Assembly (NCBI RefSeq): GCF_027409185.1
Contig: NC_084463.1
Coordinates: 65,271,852-65,335,851 of the forward strand
DNA from: Cynocephalus volans
Lineage: Eukaryota; Chordata; Mammalia; Dermoptera; Cynocephalidae
Reading direction: 5' to 3'
DNA: 64,000 bases
This document shows, piece after piece, positions 46,967-60,027 of this stretch. Numbering within the stretch: the stretch's first letter is position 1; the number at the start of each line of letters is the position of its first letter. Position numbers and translations under genes: made by a program. The notes beneath the pieces were generated by a model. It was not told the origin of the DNA. It was given only the letters and a program-made list of their open reading frames with translations, and did not search any database.

Positions 46967-47635
46967 TTAAAAGAATAATTAAAGTTCGTATCTGAGATAG
47001 AATAGGGGATAAGTCATAGCCCATAATGTAAAAAATGTTTTTGGAAAATTCTTCTTAATGAATGAAGACATAAATAAAAATAATTAAGTCTTGCAAAAAA
47101 AATTGAAATAAATCAAGAGTGGAGGATCAAAATGAAAGTAAACTAAAAATTATTGACTTATTAATTTCAAATATCAGAAAAAGTCCTATTTCATCAATGT
47201 CAGAAAACTAAAAGTAAAAACAAACTAACAGAACAGAAAGACAGTAATAAGTAAAAGTAACATTCATATAAAAAAGTAGAAAAAGGAATGAATAAATAAT
47301 TCCATACATTGTATTTATGGTCACAACTTACTTTCAAATAATTTAGATAAAAGAAATTGTCATAAACCTCCAACAGCAGTATTTTTAAGCGAGGATTACC
47401 AAAAATAATAAATAAATAAATATAAGATGTATTCTAACTCAAAAAAAAGGTAAATTATATAAATTGACATTGGAAAACAGATGCATAATATTTGAAATAT
47501 GAATCTAAAAAAGAAGAATTGCTATTTTTCCAATTCTAAAAGTTATGATGATGTGTATAGAGCAATGGAAATGAAAATAGAGTTATGTTTTTGTTATGTG
47601 GCTCTTTTACAAGCTAGACATTTTTCCAAATTTTC
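46967..47635. other. No gene recognised
   Basis: Very A-rich DNA with many short A-runs. Confidence 0.4.
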
Positions 47636-48096
47636 CTCAGTTGACTAGTGTCTCCCTAAAGTGTATGTCTAAGTCCCAACCCTGATACCTGAGAATGTGA
47701 CCTTTTAGAAATAGGGTTTTTGCAGATGTAATTAACTTGATGATTTCCAGATGAAATCATTCTTGATTTAATGGGACCTATATCCAATACCTCATGTTCT
47801 TATAAGAGAAAGAAGAGGAAGGTTTGAGACAAAGGCACAGAGAAGACCATGTGGAAACAGAGGCACAGTGGAGTTATGCCGCCACAAGACAATGAAAGGC
47901 ACAGGTTGGCAGCAGCCACCTGAAGCAGGAGAGAGGCACTGGCTGGAGTTTCCCTCGGAGCCTCCAGAGGGAACCAACCCTGCTAACCCTTGCTTTTCAA
48001 CTTCCGGCCTTCAGAACTGTGAAAGAATAAATTACTCTTGTAGGCTCCTCAATTTGTGATAATTCATTATTGCAGCCCTATGTAAATAATACACAA
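47636..48096 (+). mobile_element. MLT1-like LTR (fossil)
   Basis: MLT1-like text: 'gagaatgtgaccttttagaa', 'tttgcagatgtaattaactt', 'gaaccaaccctgctaaccct', 'cttcagaactgtgaaagaat' and the end 'taataca'-like. The ends are approximate. Confidence 0.7.
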
Positions 48097-48807
48097 GTGT
48101 TTTACAATTACTATCTCATTTTTCTCCTCACAATTCCATGAAGTGGGTTTACTACTATTATTCTATTACAGAGATGATGAAAATAGAAAATCTAAGAATT
48201 TATATAACTTTCCAAAGTTGTAGAATAGTTTAAAAATAATAATAATAATAACAGAAGACTGTTCTAAAAGAACATTCAGAGAGCAAAATAGATTTTGTAA
48301 ATTAAAAATACCATAACAAAAATAAAAACTTCAAAATAATATTAGAAATACAAAAGTGAGAAATTTGATTAACAACAGGAGATTGTAAAATTATGAGTTA
48401 GAAAAAATCAGAAAACAGACTCAGGTGGTTCAAGATAATGTAATGAAGGGACTACTAATAATGCTGTCACCAAGGTTAGGAGAACCATCAAGGTAAGGCT
48501 CTCAAGTCTAAAAATAGGGGGAAGCTGTTTCCACTCACAAACCTGAAAGGGAAAAAACAACCTCTAGATGAACAGGAGGGATCAGCTGGTGGGCATGTAA
48601 ATCCTGAGAAGAGATTTTTAGTACAGAGAGTTTGAGGATGAGGTGGCAGGTTTAGCGAAAATTGGAAAAATTAATAAAAAAGAAATATAATAACAGTACA
48701 TCTTATGGCTTAGCTGTGATTTCATTTTACAGAGAAACAATAATTGATAGAATAATTAAACCAAAACTCATGATGTAAGTGTTTTGGGAAAATAAGAGAA
48801 AGGAAAA

Positions 48808-48856
<49 letters not shown>

Positions 48857-49298
48857 TGTGTGTGAGAGAGTTTAAGGAGTTAAATAACTAAATTCCTCAC
48901 TCCTTTTAAAGTCAATAAACACTTTTCTGTATTAAGAAATATCAGAACAAGTATATTATTTAGAATTATATACAGTATAATTGGGACTGTTTTGTCAGGC
49001 ATGTGAAGATGAAGAAAACAATCTCTCTCTCATCAGAAGCTCACATACACCAACAAATAAAATATCAACCAAAAATCACCATTGTGGAGAAATATGCAGG
49101 TGCTGTGTGAGATGACAGGAGGAAGCAGTTCTCTGTGTTTCATGCATTTTGTCTTCTGCACTTATACATAGACATACTCTTCTTATTACCTGTGGGCAGA
49201 ATGTGAGAAAAATGACTATACACAGACAGTCTAAAATTAGACACCCCCAAAATTTAAAAAAAACCAAAAACCATTCACCAAAATTAGTGAGCAAAATG
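48097..49298. other. No gene recognised
   Basis: AT-rich, containing the (GT)n tract. Confidence 0.4.
48810..48864. repeat. (GT)n microsatellite
   Basis: About 27 GT units with one TA interruption, likely polymorphic. It may form Z-DNA. Confidence 0.95.
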
Positions 49299-49307
49299 AG
49301 TTACTTT

Positions 49308-49423
49308 TTATTACTATTATTATTATTATTTTATTACGGTGACAGAGCAGTACAGGGATTGAAATCTGGGCCCTCGTGTTATCAACACCACTCTCTAATC
49401 AACTGAACTAACCGGTCAGCCCC
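49308..49423 (-). mobile_element. tRNA-derived SINE, reverse orientation
   Basis: On the minus strand: ggggctgaccggttagttca, ttagagagtggtgttgataa, then a (TAA)n-type tail. The flanks agttacttt and agtcacttt are a likely duplication. Confidence 0.78.
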
Positions 49424-49436
49424 AAACTAGTCACTT

Positions 49437-50876
49437 TCAATACTTTATTTTATTTTATTTAAAAACCTCACAACATCTACCCTGGTACAAAATAATTGAT
49501 TAGTATTGCATCAATCTTGGTTAGAACACAACCTTTTTTTCAATACTCTTGCATTTAAATAACCTTAATGTAAAGGGTAACCATTGTTGAGAACAGATCA
49601 ACATACTCCACAATCATGTCAGACGTACTTTTCAAAGGTCATCCACATTTGGAAGTCTAATATATTGTGTTTTTAAAATAAATGACAGTAGGTTATCAGG
49701 ATTACTACTTCTAGACCAGTGTAGGAATCGTTCAGCAGAAAATCCTCTCAATTCTGGTACATAAGTGTGGTCCGCAATGCCACCTTTCCACATCTATCAA
49801 TAATTTCTGGATTGTTACTGGGCACTTTAAAGACCAAGAATGAAGCCTGAAGTTCTAAATGAGAGCACCTTTCACATTCTACAATATTTTACAATTAATT
49901 TTAGGCCCCATGCCAAAAATAAAACCACAGATAGCTAGGCCTTCCCCTCCAGAATTTCACAATTTGTATATACGAGGAACGTAAAATAAAGGGGAAAAAA
50001 AATCATTAATTTCAAAACAATGATAGAGACCAAAATTCTATAGCTCAAGAGTAAACTGAAAACAATTACATGATTTTTATTAACTAGGCTTCTGACAGTT
50101 TGGTTAAAAAAAATTAAGGGAAAGACACATGAATTCTTCTTCTCAGAATTCTGTACTCGCCTGAACGATGTATAATTGTTCTGATCAGTGCTTGCAAGAA
50201 AATCTACCCAATTGACAGGAGTTCTACGTACTCTGGGCTGTCTGGACGGCAGCTGTAACTTTCTCAGGTTTCCACAGTTCAACCAAATTCAAGGGTCTCT
50301 GAAGAGAACAAACCTTGCATTTAGAACTCTTTTATATTAGGCTACCTAAAGGCTCACCCTGATTAGGTTTTTGGAGTATCCAGTCAATACCTGAAGAGCG
50401 GAAGGACATACCTTCACCATTGATTGGATTAACTCTCTTACTAATCTCCATGAATAACCCACTTCAAACGCCCATCCCTAGTGCTGGTTTTTCTGGGCAC
50501 TGGTTTTTATACACCCACAGGACAAATTCATGTCTGAGTTTCTGGGATCCTTCCCCGTACTCTCATTCCAGCCTCAACATCTGACAATATTTTAATATGA
50601 CATTTGAATACACATCCTTCCCTTCTTTCATAATTTCTGCTCTTTCTTCACTGTGATCTAGGATTTTATATCATCTGCATTTCATCATGGCAATTTAAAT
50701 CCCTTCGTTCCTGATCAATGTCTACAGTCTTTAGAATCAAAGATTAACATGTCAGTGATTATTGTGGGTGGTTTGAGAAAAAGAGTGAAAGAGTAGGGCT
50801 CAAATATCTGGTACTCCTGGCTGATTTAATTTTAAATTTAGGGAGACTAAATAGGCAGTGAGTAGGAGAAAAAAAA
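49437..50876. other. No gene proved; possible retrocopy on minus strand
   Basis: 50340-49440 read on the minus strand looks like a short coding end followed by a 3' UTR and an AATAAA-rich end (see findings). The rest, to 50876, shows nothing. Confidence 0.3.
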
Positions 50877-50893
50877 AAAAAGCACATAATTTT

Positions 50894-51060
50894 TTTTTTT
50901 TAATTTTATTTTGTCGATATACATTTTGGCTGATTATTGCTCCCCATCACCAAAACCTCCCTCCCTTCTCCCTCCCCCCCCCAACAATGTCCTTTCTGTT
51001 TGCTTGTTGTAACAACTTCAAGTAACTGTGGTTGTTATATCTTCTTCCTCCCCGCCCCGG

Positions 51061-51096
<36 letters not shown>

Positions 51097-51319
51097 TTAT
51101 ATATTAATTTTTAGCTCCCACCAATGAGTGAGAACATGTGGTATTTCTCTTTCTGTGCCTGACTTGTTTCACTTAATATAATTCTCTCGAGGTCCATCCA
51201 TGTGGTTGCAAATGGCAGTATTTCATTCGTTTTTATAGCTGAGTAGTATTCCATTGTGTAGATGTACCACATTTTCCGTATCCACTCATCCGATGATGGA
51301 CATTTGGGCTGGTTCCAAC
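50894..51319 (-). mobile_element. Young 5'-truncated L1, same subfamily as the full-length copy
   Basis: This is the last 426 bp of an L1 in reverse: T-rich tail, C-run and (GT)n tract (the complement of the 3' UTR G-run and CA tract), then the ORF2 end coding [20 protein letters not shown]. It is almost identical to 42400-42860. The target-site duplication aaaaagcacataatttt is at 50877-50893 and 51320-51336. The ORF2 tail still ends in [17 protein letters not shown]. Confidence 0.92.
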
Positions 51320-51483
51320 AAAAAGCACATAATTTTGTTGAAATCAATTTGATCAAATTCAAATTGGTCAAAAAGATACCTGGACTTAAATAATGACTTA
51401 TTTGAATAAAGAATGTTTAGCAGTATCAGGCTTCATAAGTTATTTTAGAAATAGGCTTCCTTTGATTAACATTTTTATATCTA

Positions 51484-51586
51484 GGGCCAGCCTGTGGCTC
51501 ACTTGGGAGGGCGTGGTGCTGACAACACCAAGTCTAGGGTTAAGATCCTCTTACCGGTTATCTTTAAAAAAAAAAAAAAAAAAAAA
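51484..51586 (+). mobile_element. tRNA-derived SINE, short form
   Basis: gggccagcctgtggctcact, then gctgacaacaccaagt, gggttaagatcctcttaccg and a 21-A tail. The duplication is imperfect: ttatatcta (51475-51483) and ttatgtcta (51588-51596). The second-arm motif matches the 27728 SINE. Confidence 0.82.
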
Positions 51587-51596
51587 GTTATGTCTA

Positions 51597-52547
51597 AATG
51601 AGTTACCAACAAGTAATTAACTGAATATTTTGAACAATAGGATTTTACTTTGAAACGCCTAAATTAATGAAAATTTTAAATAGATAGTTTTACAAAACTG
51701 TAAATATTAGTTAATTTTGGAAATATTTTAAAATTATAAATATGCATAGACACAGACAAAAACGTACAGAAAAATATCACAATGGCTAAACTCCTTTTTG
51801 TTCATTTCAATGTAATAACTTCTTGACTCTCTTTTTAAAAAATTTATCATCTCTCTATATCTTACGATTTTTTGGTAATAAGAATAAAACTCCTGGGGGG
51901 GAAAAAGCTATTTTTGTAAGAATATATTAACAGATACAGATACATATCTCTCATATAAGTCACATTAATAGCTATTTAGGTGTCATTAGTTACAATTTTA
52001 TATGGCATTTAATAATCAACAAAAATGATTTAAGAAAGTCAATAAATGTTGCATGTATATGTTTATAATACAAAATTCTGATTATTTAAATTTTAACATA
52101 TTTACTATTACTGAAGATTATGAACATCCATGATATTAATGAAAAGCTATTTGTTTCCTCGAGAAAGCAATAAGTGAACTACAATTATAAAATTTTAAAT
52201 TGGTCAATATTAAGAGATGATGATATAAAATATTGCTGATTATGAAATGTGTACTCTTCCATACTACTGATGTGTTTTATATGATGTTATTGGAGGATTT
52301 TTGCAAACATGCATTAAAATTCTTACTAATTTGCCTATGTAAAATTCTTACATATTATGGACCTGGTCATTCTAGATCTAGAAAAGAAACCTAAAGAAGT
52401 TTATGGGACAACTTGAAATTTGAAACTTTGCTTCAAAAATTTCTCTCCCTGGTATGTGTGATATACATACAGGGCAGAAGAAAAACTTTGTAAGCAAAGA
52501 CTGAATTTTCTGGATTTTAGAAAAACTTTCTTTTATTTGTTAAATGA
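51597..52547. other. No gene recognised
   Basis: Strongly AT-rich. Confidence 0.4.
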
Positions 52548-53008
52548 TCTAGTAGCTTGAATTGTGTCCCCAATAAGGTATGTCCAAGTCCCAATGCCTG
52601 GTACCTCCCAATGTGACCTTATTTGAAAATTTGGTCTTTGCAAATGTAATAAGTTGAGGCTCTAGAGATGAGATTATGTGAGTTAAGGGTAGGTCGTAAA
52701 TCCAGTGACTGATGCCTTTGTAAAAAAAAGAAGAGGAATATTTGAGAGTGAGACACAGGAAATAAAGTCATTTAAAGAAGGAGACAGATATTGGAGTTAT
52801 GTTGCCACAAGTTAAGCAACACCAGGAGTCATCAGAAGTTGGAAGAGACTAGGAAAAAGTGTTTATCCCCTTGGAGACTTGTGAGAAAGTGTGACTTAGC
52901 TGACACTGATTTCAGACATCTATCCTCCGGTTCTGTCAAAGAATAACTTGGATTAAGCTACCAAGTTTGTGGTAATCTGTTACAGAAGCCCTAAAAAACT
53001 AATACAAT
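52548..53008 (+). mobile_element. MLT1-like LTR (fossil)
   Basis: 'gcttgaattgtgtccccaat', 'caatgtgaccttatttgaaa', 'tctttgcaaatgtaataagt' and the end 'aaaaactaatacaatg'. Same group as 47636-48096. The ends are approximate. Confidence 0.7.
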
Positions 53009-53276
53009 GATAACCAATATCAAGAGTGGCCACCTCTTCCTTTCCTCCATATATTTTCTGTGCCTTTAATTATTACATGCAACACCTCAAACACAAGGGA
53101 GCGAGGCTATGAGAATTTTGCCTTTAACAGTAATAATAAAAAAGATAGCAACTGATATTTTAAATTATTTAAAGCAATGTGAACTCCTTTTATGCATTGC
53201 TACCTGCAGTGTAAGAGATTTATAGCCTAATAAACAAAAATACAAAAAAAAATTCAAAATAATAAGATTTTAAAAA

Positions 53277-53770
53277 CATTTTATTGTAAATTGACAATTC
53301 ATAATTATATATAATCATAGGGTACAAAATGATGTTATGAGTTATTAACACAATGAATAATAATTAAATCAAGCTAATTAACATATTTATCAATTCAAAT
53401 ACTTATTTTCTATAGTAAGAACATTTAAAGTGTGCTCTCTTAACAATTTGGAAGTACATTATTATTACAGTATATTATTAACTATTGTTAACTATGTTCG
53501 CCAGGCTATGCAATAGATCTCAAAACAAACCCCAAAAAACTTACTCTTTCTGTCTAACTGAGAATGACTATATGATCTGGAAATCTCACTTCTGTGTATT
53601 TACCAAAGGAATTTGAAATCAGTATTTTTAATGGATGCGTTCATTTTGTGGCTCTATTTGAAAGAGCCAAGTTATGGAAGAGACCACAGTGTCCATCAAT
53701 GGATAAATGGATAAAGAAAATGTGGTTTATACACACAAGGAATACTATCCAGCCTTTAACATGGATAGAG
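53277..53770 (-). mobile_element. Old L1 fragment with 5' inversion
   Basis: 53277-53535 is the reverse complement of an L1 3' UTR of L1MA/L1PB type ('atcaagctaattaacatatt', 'caatagatctcaaaac'). 53560-53765 is the ORF2 end in the opposite, plus orientation ('ccatcaatggataaatgg'). The junction in one insertion points to twin priming. Dating is approximate. Confidence 0.65.
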
Positions 53771-54205
53771 TTGGAGAATATTTTTCTTTTTTTGAATAGT
53801 GCATATTTTCTTGCTATTGAAAAGAGTTCCAAAGTTACAATGAAATTTGAATAAGGATGTTTCTGAGTTTATATTTGATCTCTTTCTGGGTCTTTGATGT
53901 AAGAACACATTTTCTGAAGCTGCATTCTGCTAAGGCAATCTGGTATTTGACAATTTTATGTACCAGAGCACACATTTCATGAGGATGACTTCATCCTTGA
54001 TATATGCTACCCCCAAAATTTCAATCTCAAGCGCATGCACAAAAGAAGCACCAGTTTTCAGTGACCGCCGTCACTGAACTGACTTTCCCATGCTTAACAG
54101 AGCCACTGTTAGTCACTTATTTATTTTCTTGTCAGCATGCTAGAGGAATGGAATCAGGACCTTAGCACACATTTTATGTAAGAACTCCATTTTGAGTTTC
54201 TGATT

Positions 54206-57115
54206 TTTTTCATTTTTTTTATTGAATCATAATTGATTGTACATATCTATGGGGTAAAGTATTGAAAATCCATACCTGTGTGCAATATGTGATGTGCAGA
54301 TCAGGACACAATGTAGTAATCATTTTTTGTGACCCTTTACTAACTTCTCACTAACCCCTCTCCCAATTTCCCACCTCTGGTGGCCTTAGTTCAGTTATCT
54401 CCTTTTGAAAGTTCAGCACATTATTATGGTGGTTGTATCTTTCTTCCTTTCTTTTTTTGTTTTTATTTTTATTTTTACTTTTAATTTCTCACTTATGAGT
54501 GAGGACATATGGTATTTCTCTTTATGTACCTAGCTTATTTGGCTCAACATAATTTTCTCTAAATTCAAACATTTTGCTGCGAATGGCAGAATTTCACTAT
54601 TTTTTATGGCATAGTAGTATTCCATTGTGTGTATATATACTACGTTTTCCTCATCCAGTCATCCGTCAATGGACATTTAGACTGGTTCCAACTCTTGGAT
54701 ATTGTATAGAGCTGCGATAAACATGGGGGTGCAGATATTCCATGGACATGATGATTTTCATTCCTTTGAGTATATACCCAGCAGTGGGGTTGCTGGATCC
54801 TATGTCAGTTCTATCGATAGTTGTTTGAGGAAACTCCATACTGTTTTCCATAATGGCTGTACTAATTTACAGTTGCATCAACAGTGTAGCAGTTTCACCT
54901 TTCTCTGCATCTTGGCCACCACTTGTTATTCTCTGTCTTTTTGATAATAACCACTCTAACTGGGTTGAGATGATATCTCAATGTGGTTTTGATTTGCATT
55001 TCCCTGATGCTTAGTGATGTTATTTTTTCATGTGTCTGTTGGTCATTTATGTATATTCCTTTGAGAAATGCCTATTTAGCTCCTTTGCCCATTTTTAAAT
55101 AGGGTTACTTGCTATTTTACTGTTAAGTTGTTTTAGTTGCTTATATACTCTGGATATTAATCCTTTGTCAGATCCATAGTTTGTAAATATTTTCTCCCAT
55201 TCTGTACATTGTTTTCTCACTCTTTTGTTTCTTTTGCTGTGTAGAAGATTTTTAGTTTGATATAATCCCATTGGTTTATTTTGTTGTTGTTGCCTGTGCT
55301 TTCAGGGTTTTATTCATAAAACCTTAGCCCAGTCCTACTTCCTGAAGTGTTTCCACTATGTTTTCTTTTAGGAATTTTATAGTTTCAGATCTTATATTTA
55401 AGTCTTCAATTCATTTTGAGTTTATTTTGGTGTATGGCAAGAGGTATGTGTATTAGTCCATTTGTGTTGCTATAACAGAAATACCTGAGACTGAGTGACT
55501 TATAAGGAAAAGAGGTTTATTTAGCTTAGGATTCTGGGACAGCTGCATCTGACATGGGCCTCAGGCTGCTTCTGCTCATGGCAGAAAGCAGCAGTCAGCC
55601 AGCTGGTACAGGAAGATCACATGGCTAGAGGAAGCGAGAGAGAGAGAGGAGGTGCCAGGGTCTTTTTAAACAATCATCTCTCTTAGGAACTAATAGAGTG
55701 AGAAATCACTCAAGCCCACCACCACCAGGTAGAGCATTAATCCATTCATGAGGGATTGGCCCCCATGACTCAATCAGTATCCAACACTGCCACATTGGGG
55801 ATCAAATTTCCACATGAGTTTTGGAGGGGACAACACATCCCAACTCCATCAGTATGGTTCTAGTTTGATTCTCCACATATGGATGTCCAGTTTTCCCAAC
55901 ACCATTTATCAAAGAGGCAGTCTTCTCCCCAGTGTATGTTCTTGCCTTTGTCAAAGATTAGTTGGCTTTAAGTAGGTGGGTTGATTTCTGGGTTCTCTAT
56001 TCTGTTCCACTGGTCTGAGTGTCTATTTTCATGCCAGTACCATATTGCTTTGGTTGCAGTAGCTCTGTAATATAATTTGAAGTCAAGTATTGTTATATCT
56101 CTGGTTTTATTTATTTATTGCTCAAGATTGCTTTGGCTATTTGGGTTTTTTTGCCATTCCATATAAATGTTAGGATTATTTTTTCCATTTCTGCGAAGAA
56201 TGTCATTGGCATTTTGATGGGGATTGCACATGACTCTATAGATTGCTTTGGGTAGTAGGAACATTTTCACAATGCTAATTCTTCCAATATAAGAGCATGG
56301 AATGTCTTTCCATCTTTTTGTGTCCTCTTTAATGTCTTTCAGCAGTGATTTGCAGTTCTTGTTCTACAGATCTTTTTCCTCCTTGGTTAAATTGATTCCT
56401 AGGAATTTCTTTTCTTTTTCTTTTTTTCTTTTTTCTTTCTTTTTTTTTTTTTTTTTTTTTTTTTTGGTGACCATTGTAAATGGGCTTGCTTTCTTCATTT
56501 CTTCTTATTGTAATTTGTTATTGGAGTATAAGAACGCTACTGATTATTGCAAGTTAATTTTGTTTCCTGCAACTTTACTAAAATTGCTTATGAGCTCTAA
56601 GAGTTGTTAGTTTGTTTGTTTATTTGTTTTTGTTTTGTTTTTTGTAGTGTCTTGAGGTGTTTTGTGTAGATAGGATCATGCCATCTGCAAATAGGGACAG
56701 TTTGACTTTGTCTTTTCCAGCCTGGATGCACTTTATTTCTCTTGACTTATTCCTCTGGCAATTACTTCCAATACTATAATAAATAGGAGTGGTGAGAGTA
56801 GACATCCTTGTCTTGCTCCTGTTTTTAAGGGAGAAGCTTTCAGCTTTTTCCCATTCAGAATGATATTGGTGGTGGGTTTTGTCGTAAATGCTTTTATTCT
56901 GCTGAGATACTTTCCTTCTATTCCTAATTTGCTGAGAGTCTTTATCATAAAGTGATGTTGAATTTTGTCAAATGCTTTTTCTGCATCTGTTTAGATGATT
57001 ATATAGTTTTTGTTCTTGATTTTGTTGATGCAATGTATCACATTTATTGACATATATTTTGAACCATCCTTGCATCACTGGGATGTTTCATTATATGGTC
57101 CATCTTAATATTTCT
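54206..57115 (-). mobile_element. Old L1 fragment, about 2.5 kb, interrupted by an LTR
   Basis: An L1 in reverse from the 3' UTR (54206) up through reverse transcriptase to about 57115. Complements of ORF2 motifs are seen, for example the KLSLFADGMILS region near 56690 and the [12 protein letters not shown] region near 56920. It has many frame breaks. An MST-like LTR is inserted at 55449-55851, and a T-rich run is at 56410-56465. Confidence 0.85.
55449..55851 (-). mobile_element. Solo LTR, MST-like, inserted in an L1 (fossil)
   Basis: 403 bp, TG...CA ends, 5-bp duplication gtatg at 55444-55448 and 55852-55856. The L1 text resumes exactly on the far side, so this LTR is younger than the L1. 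Confidence 0.9.
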
Positions 57116-57507
57116 CATTGAAAATTAACGCTTTGTAAAGCACCATGTTGAGCTTAAATTATATCAGTCTATTATTATATTTAACTTTGTATTCTTCTGT
57201 ATTAAAGTTTTCTTATCATATGCATATATTACTTTAATTTGAAAATCTTTCTAAAAAATGCAAAGACATTATGAGTACCTTTCTGTGTCAATATATGTGG
57301 AACGTCTTCACTTTTATAAATGGCTAAATATTCTGTATCACATTTAATAAAACTATTACATTATCACTAAATATATTCTATTTTTTTTCCTATTTGTAAT
57401 TGAAAATAATGAAGTAATATTCATCTTTCTTCTTAGGTGTTTTAGTGAATGTTTCTATAGGCAAAATCTCCCAAAGTTGAAATTGTAAAATTTAAAGTAC
57501 ATGTGTA

Positions 57508-57624
57508 AACAGAAAGGAGATTGTTGGGAGGCAGGGGGGAGAGGAAGGAGGGAGGGAGGTTTTGGTAATGGGCCACAATAATCAACCACATTGTCTATTG
57601 ACAAAATACAGTAAAATTTTTTAA
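57508..57624 (+). mobile_element. Very short 5'-truncated L1
   Basis: Only the L1 3' UTR end is present: a G-rich stretch, 'gagggaggttttggtaatgg', 'caaccacattgtctattgac', then an A-rich tail. Near-identical flanks (aaagtacatgtgta before, aaagtatatgtgta after) look like the target-site duplication. Confidence 0.75.
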
Positions 57625-57639
57625 AAGTATATGTGTATT

Positions 57640-59569
57640 TAACATTGAGATGTACTTTCAAAGTGAAATAATTTTTTTATGAGAATAATATTCATTTATT
57701 GGTTCAGTTAAGTATGGCTTTCTGGCTTAGAGATAATGGGTCTACATTAGAAAATAATTTGTTGAGGGATAGGTTAGGGATAACTGAAATAATTGGCTAG
57801 ACATTTTCTTTACAGTGTTTTTACTTTAGTCTCCTGTTATTTATGCTCCACACCAACAATAAAGCCTCCTTTCTATGGAAATTGTTTTAATCTCTTAGTC
57901 ACTGCCTCTTCCTGCCTGCAGACTGTCTGTAATGCCACCAGCTGATCTGTTGTCATAACCGAACATTCAAATGAAGCTCCTATTTATTTTAAACTCTTCA
58001 TTATGGCGCACTTGCTTCTCAGTGCTACACTTGGGCAGTCCTGCTGCTTCTTTTACCCAGAAGATACAGTCCTGTCAATAAAGCTAATATCATGAAGCCA
58101 GCCATGCAAATATATTTCATGTACGAATCTTGGAAAATCTTTTCTTCTCAATAGATCTCCTTATTTCAAAATGGAATTTAAACACTTCAGTATGGCATAC
58201 TTATCATTCAAACTGAGGGCATAATTAATATTTTTCTCAAGTATACTAGGTTCAAAGGTTGCCACAAAATGACATATTTCAATAGCACTTATTGTGCTAT
58301 TGAACAAATAAATTCAGAGGATGCAGAAAATATGGAAAGCAAGAATGATTGAATGCCTTGATAAAGCTTATTGCAGAGAAAAAAGATAACCAAAGATCAA
58401 AGCAAAAAATGAATGTGCATATATACATATGAATTAAAATTTATATTTTTGACAATAAGAGTATAATGGGTTTTGGTGAAAAGGGAATAGACATAAAATT
58501 GTGCTTATCTTGGTTGGGGGAATGATACAGTTATCTTTTTAAAAAAACCACAAATTATATAGAAGAAAGTAACCTTAAAAATTAAAGTGGCAAAATGATT
58601 CCAAATATGTCAATAACTAAAATGAATAAAATGGATTAAACTTACCAGTTAAAAATGTATTTTTTCATTTCTTCAAAAAGAAGAAATGACAATCTATTGT
58701 TTAGAAGACACACTAAATTATTATGATAAGGGAAGTTTGAAAATAAGAGAACAGAAAATTCTAAGTGAAACAAAATTAATATTTCTGGTTTTCTCCCAGG
58801 CAAACCATTAAATAAAAAAGTTTAGTTTGTTTTAGAGGGACATTACAGAATAAAAATGTTCAGTTCAATAAGGTATATCAATTCTAAGCATTCTAGCCTG
58901 ACAAATATCCTCAAAATTAAAAGCAAAAAATTGAAACAAAAATGGAGATACATTGACAAATCTACCATTGTTTTAGATAATGAATATATATCTCAATTAT
59001 GGGTAATGCAAGAACATAAAAAATTCAGCAAGGACATCAGGTAATTGAACTACCTAGTTAACAAGATTAAGATGATAAGCAGACACAAAATTCAATGTTA
59101 TGAAACACATTAATCTCAAATATACATTGATCATTTTCTAGATTTTAAAGCCAGTCTAAAGCAATGCAACATAATGTCACAATAAGAACATTTAGTAAAC
59201 TATGAATAAAAGTTTTTTTTTAATCTGAGAAAGTATATGCTTAGAAGAAAAACATCCAATGCCATTGTACATGGGAAATTCTTAGATGTGTAGGAGCAGA
59301 TATAAGAACAATGGCATTAACTATTACTGCTTTCACTGGATACTGTACTGGAAGTCTTACCTTTTACAATTTATTGAAATGGTGGGGGAGGAATGGTAGG
59401 AGAGGAAAGAAGAAAAGAAAATTATAGGATTGAAAAGTAGAAAATAAAACTGTTGATATATTTATATCTGTAAAGGATGATTATCTTGTAGAAATAAAAA
59501 ATATATATACCAAAATAATTAGAAAAAAATAGTAAACAGTTAACAAACTGTCCTTAAGATTAAAAGACT
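57640..59569. other. No gene recognised
   Basis: Strongly AT-rich, short frames only. Confidence 0.4.
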
Positions 59570-59830
59570 TTTTGAGGCCCATGAAACTCTGAATGCTCTG
59601 GCCCCTCTTACCTCACTCCACTTTTGTTTCTTGCTCCCTCCTAATTCAATGGCATTTCTCAGTTGCTTGAACTTCCTACCCACCACACCCTAGTTACCAT
59701 TCAAGTGTCTTCAGATGCCACTTTCTTAGTCTACCCTAAGTTTATACTTCATTATATATTTCCTTAACTCCCTGGATTTTTTTTCTTCATAGCATTAACC
59801 CAAATTGTAACTAAAATTACTGTAGTATGC
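59570..59830 (+). mobile_element. Old L2-like 3' end
   Basis: 'ctctggcccctcttacctca', 'aagtgtcttcagatgccact' and 'cttcatagcattaacccaaa' match the general run of the L2 3' end. Weak and short. Confidence 0.4.
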
Positions 59831-60027
59831 ATTCAATGCCTTGCTCCCTGAATATGTTAGCAAGACCAAGGCCAGCCACCTGGCCCAAATAAAAACCCTG
59901 GCTTGCTTTGCCAAAATCTGTTACCCCAGGTCATTTAGCTCCTGGCTTAGGCTCACCAAAATTTTGTTACTGAACCCAGGTCCAGCTTCCTGCCCCCGCA
60001 AAAAACCAAACACTCCCAAAGTCAAGT

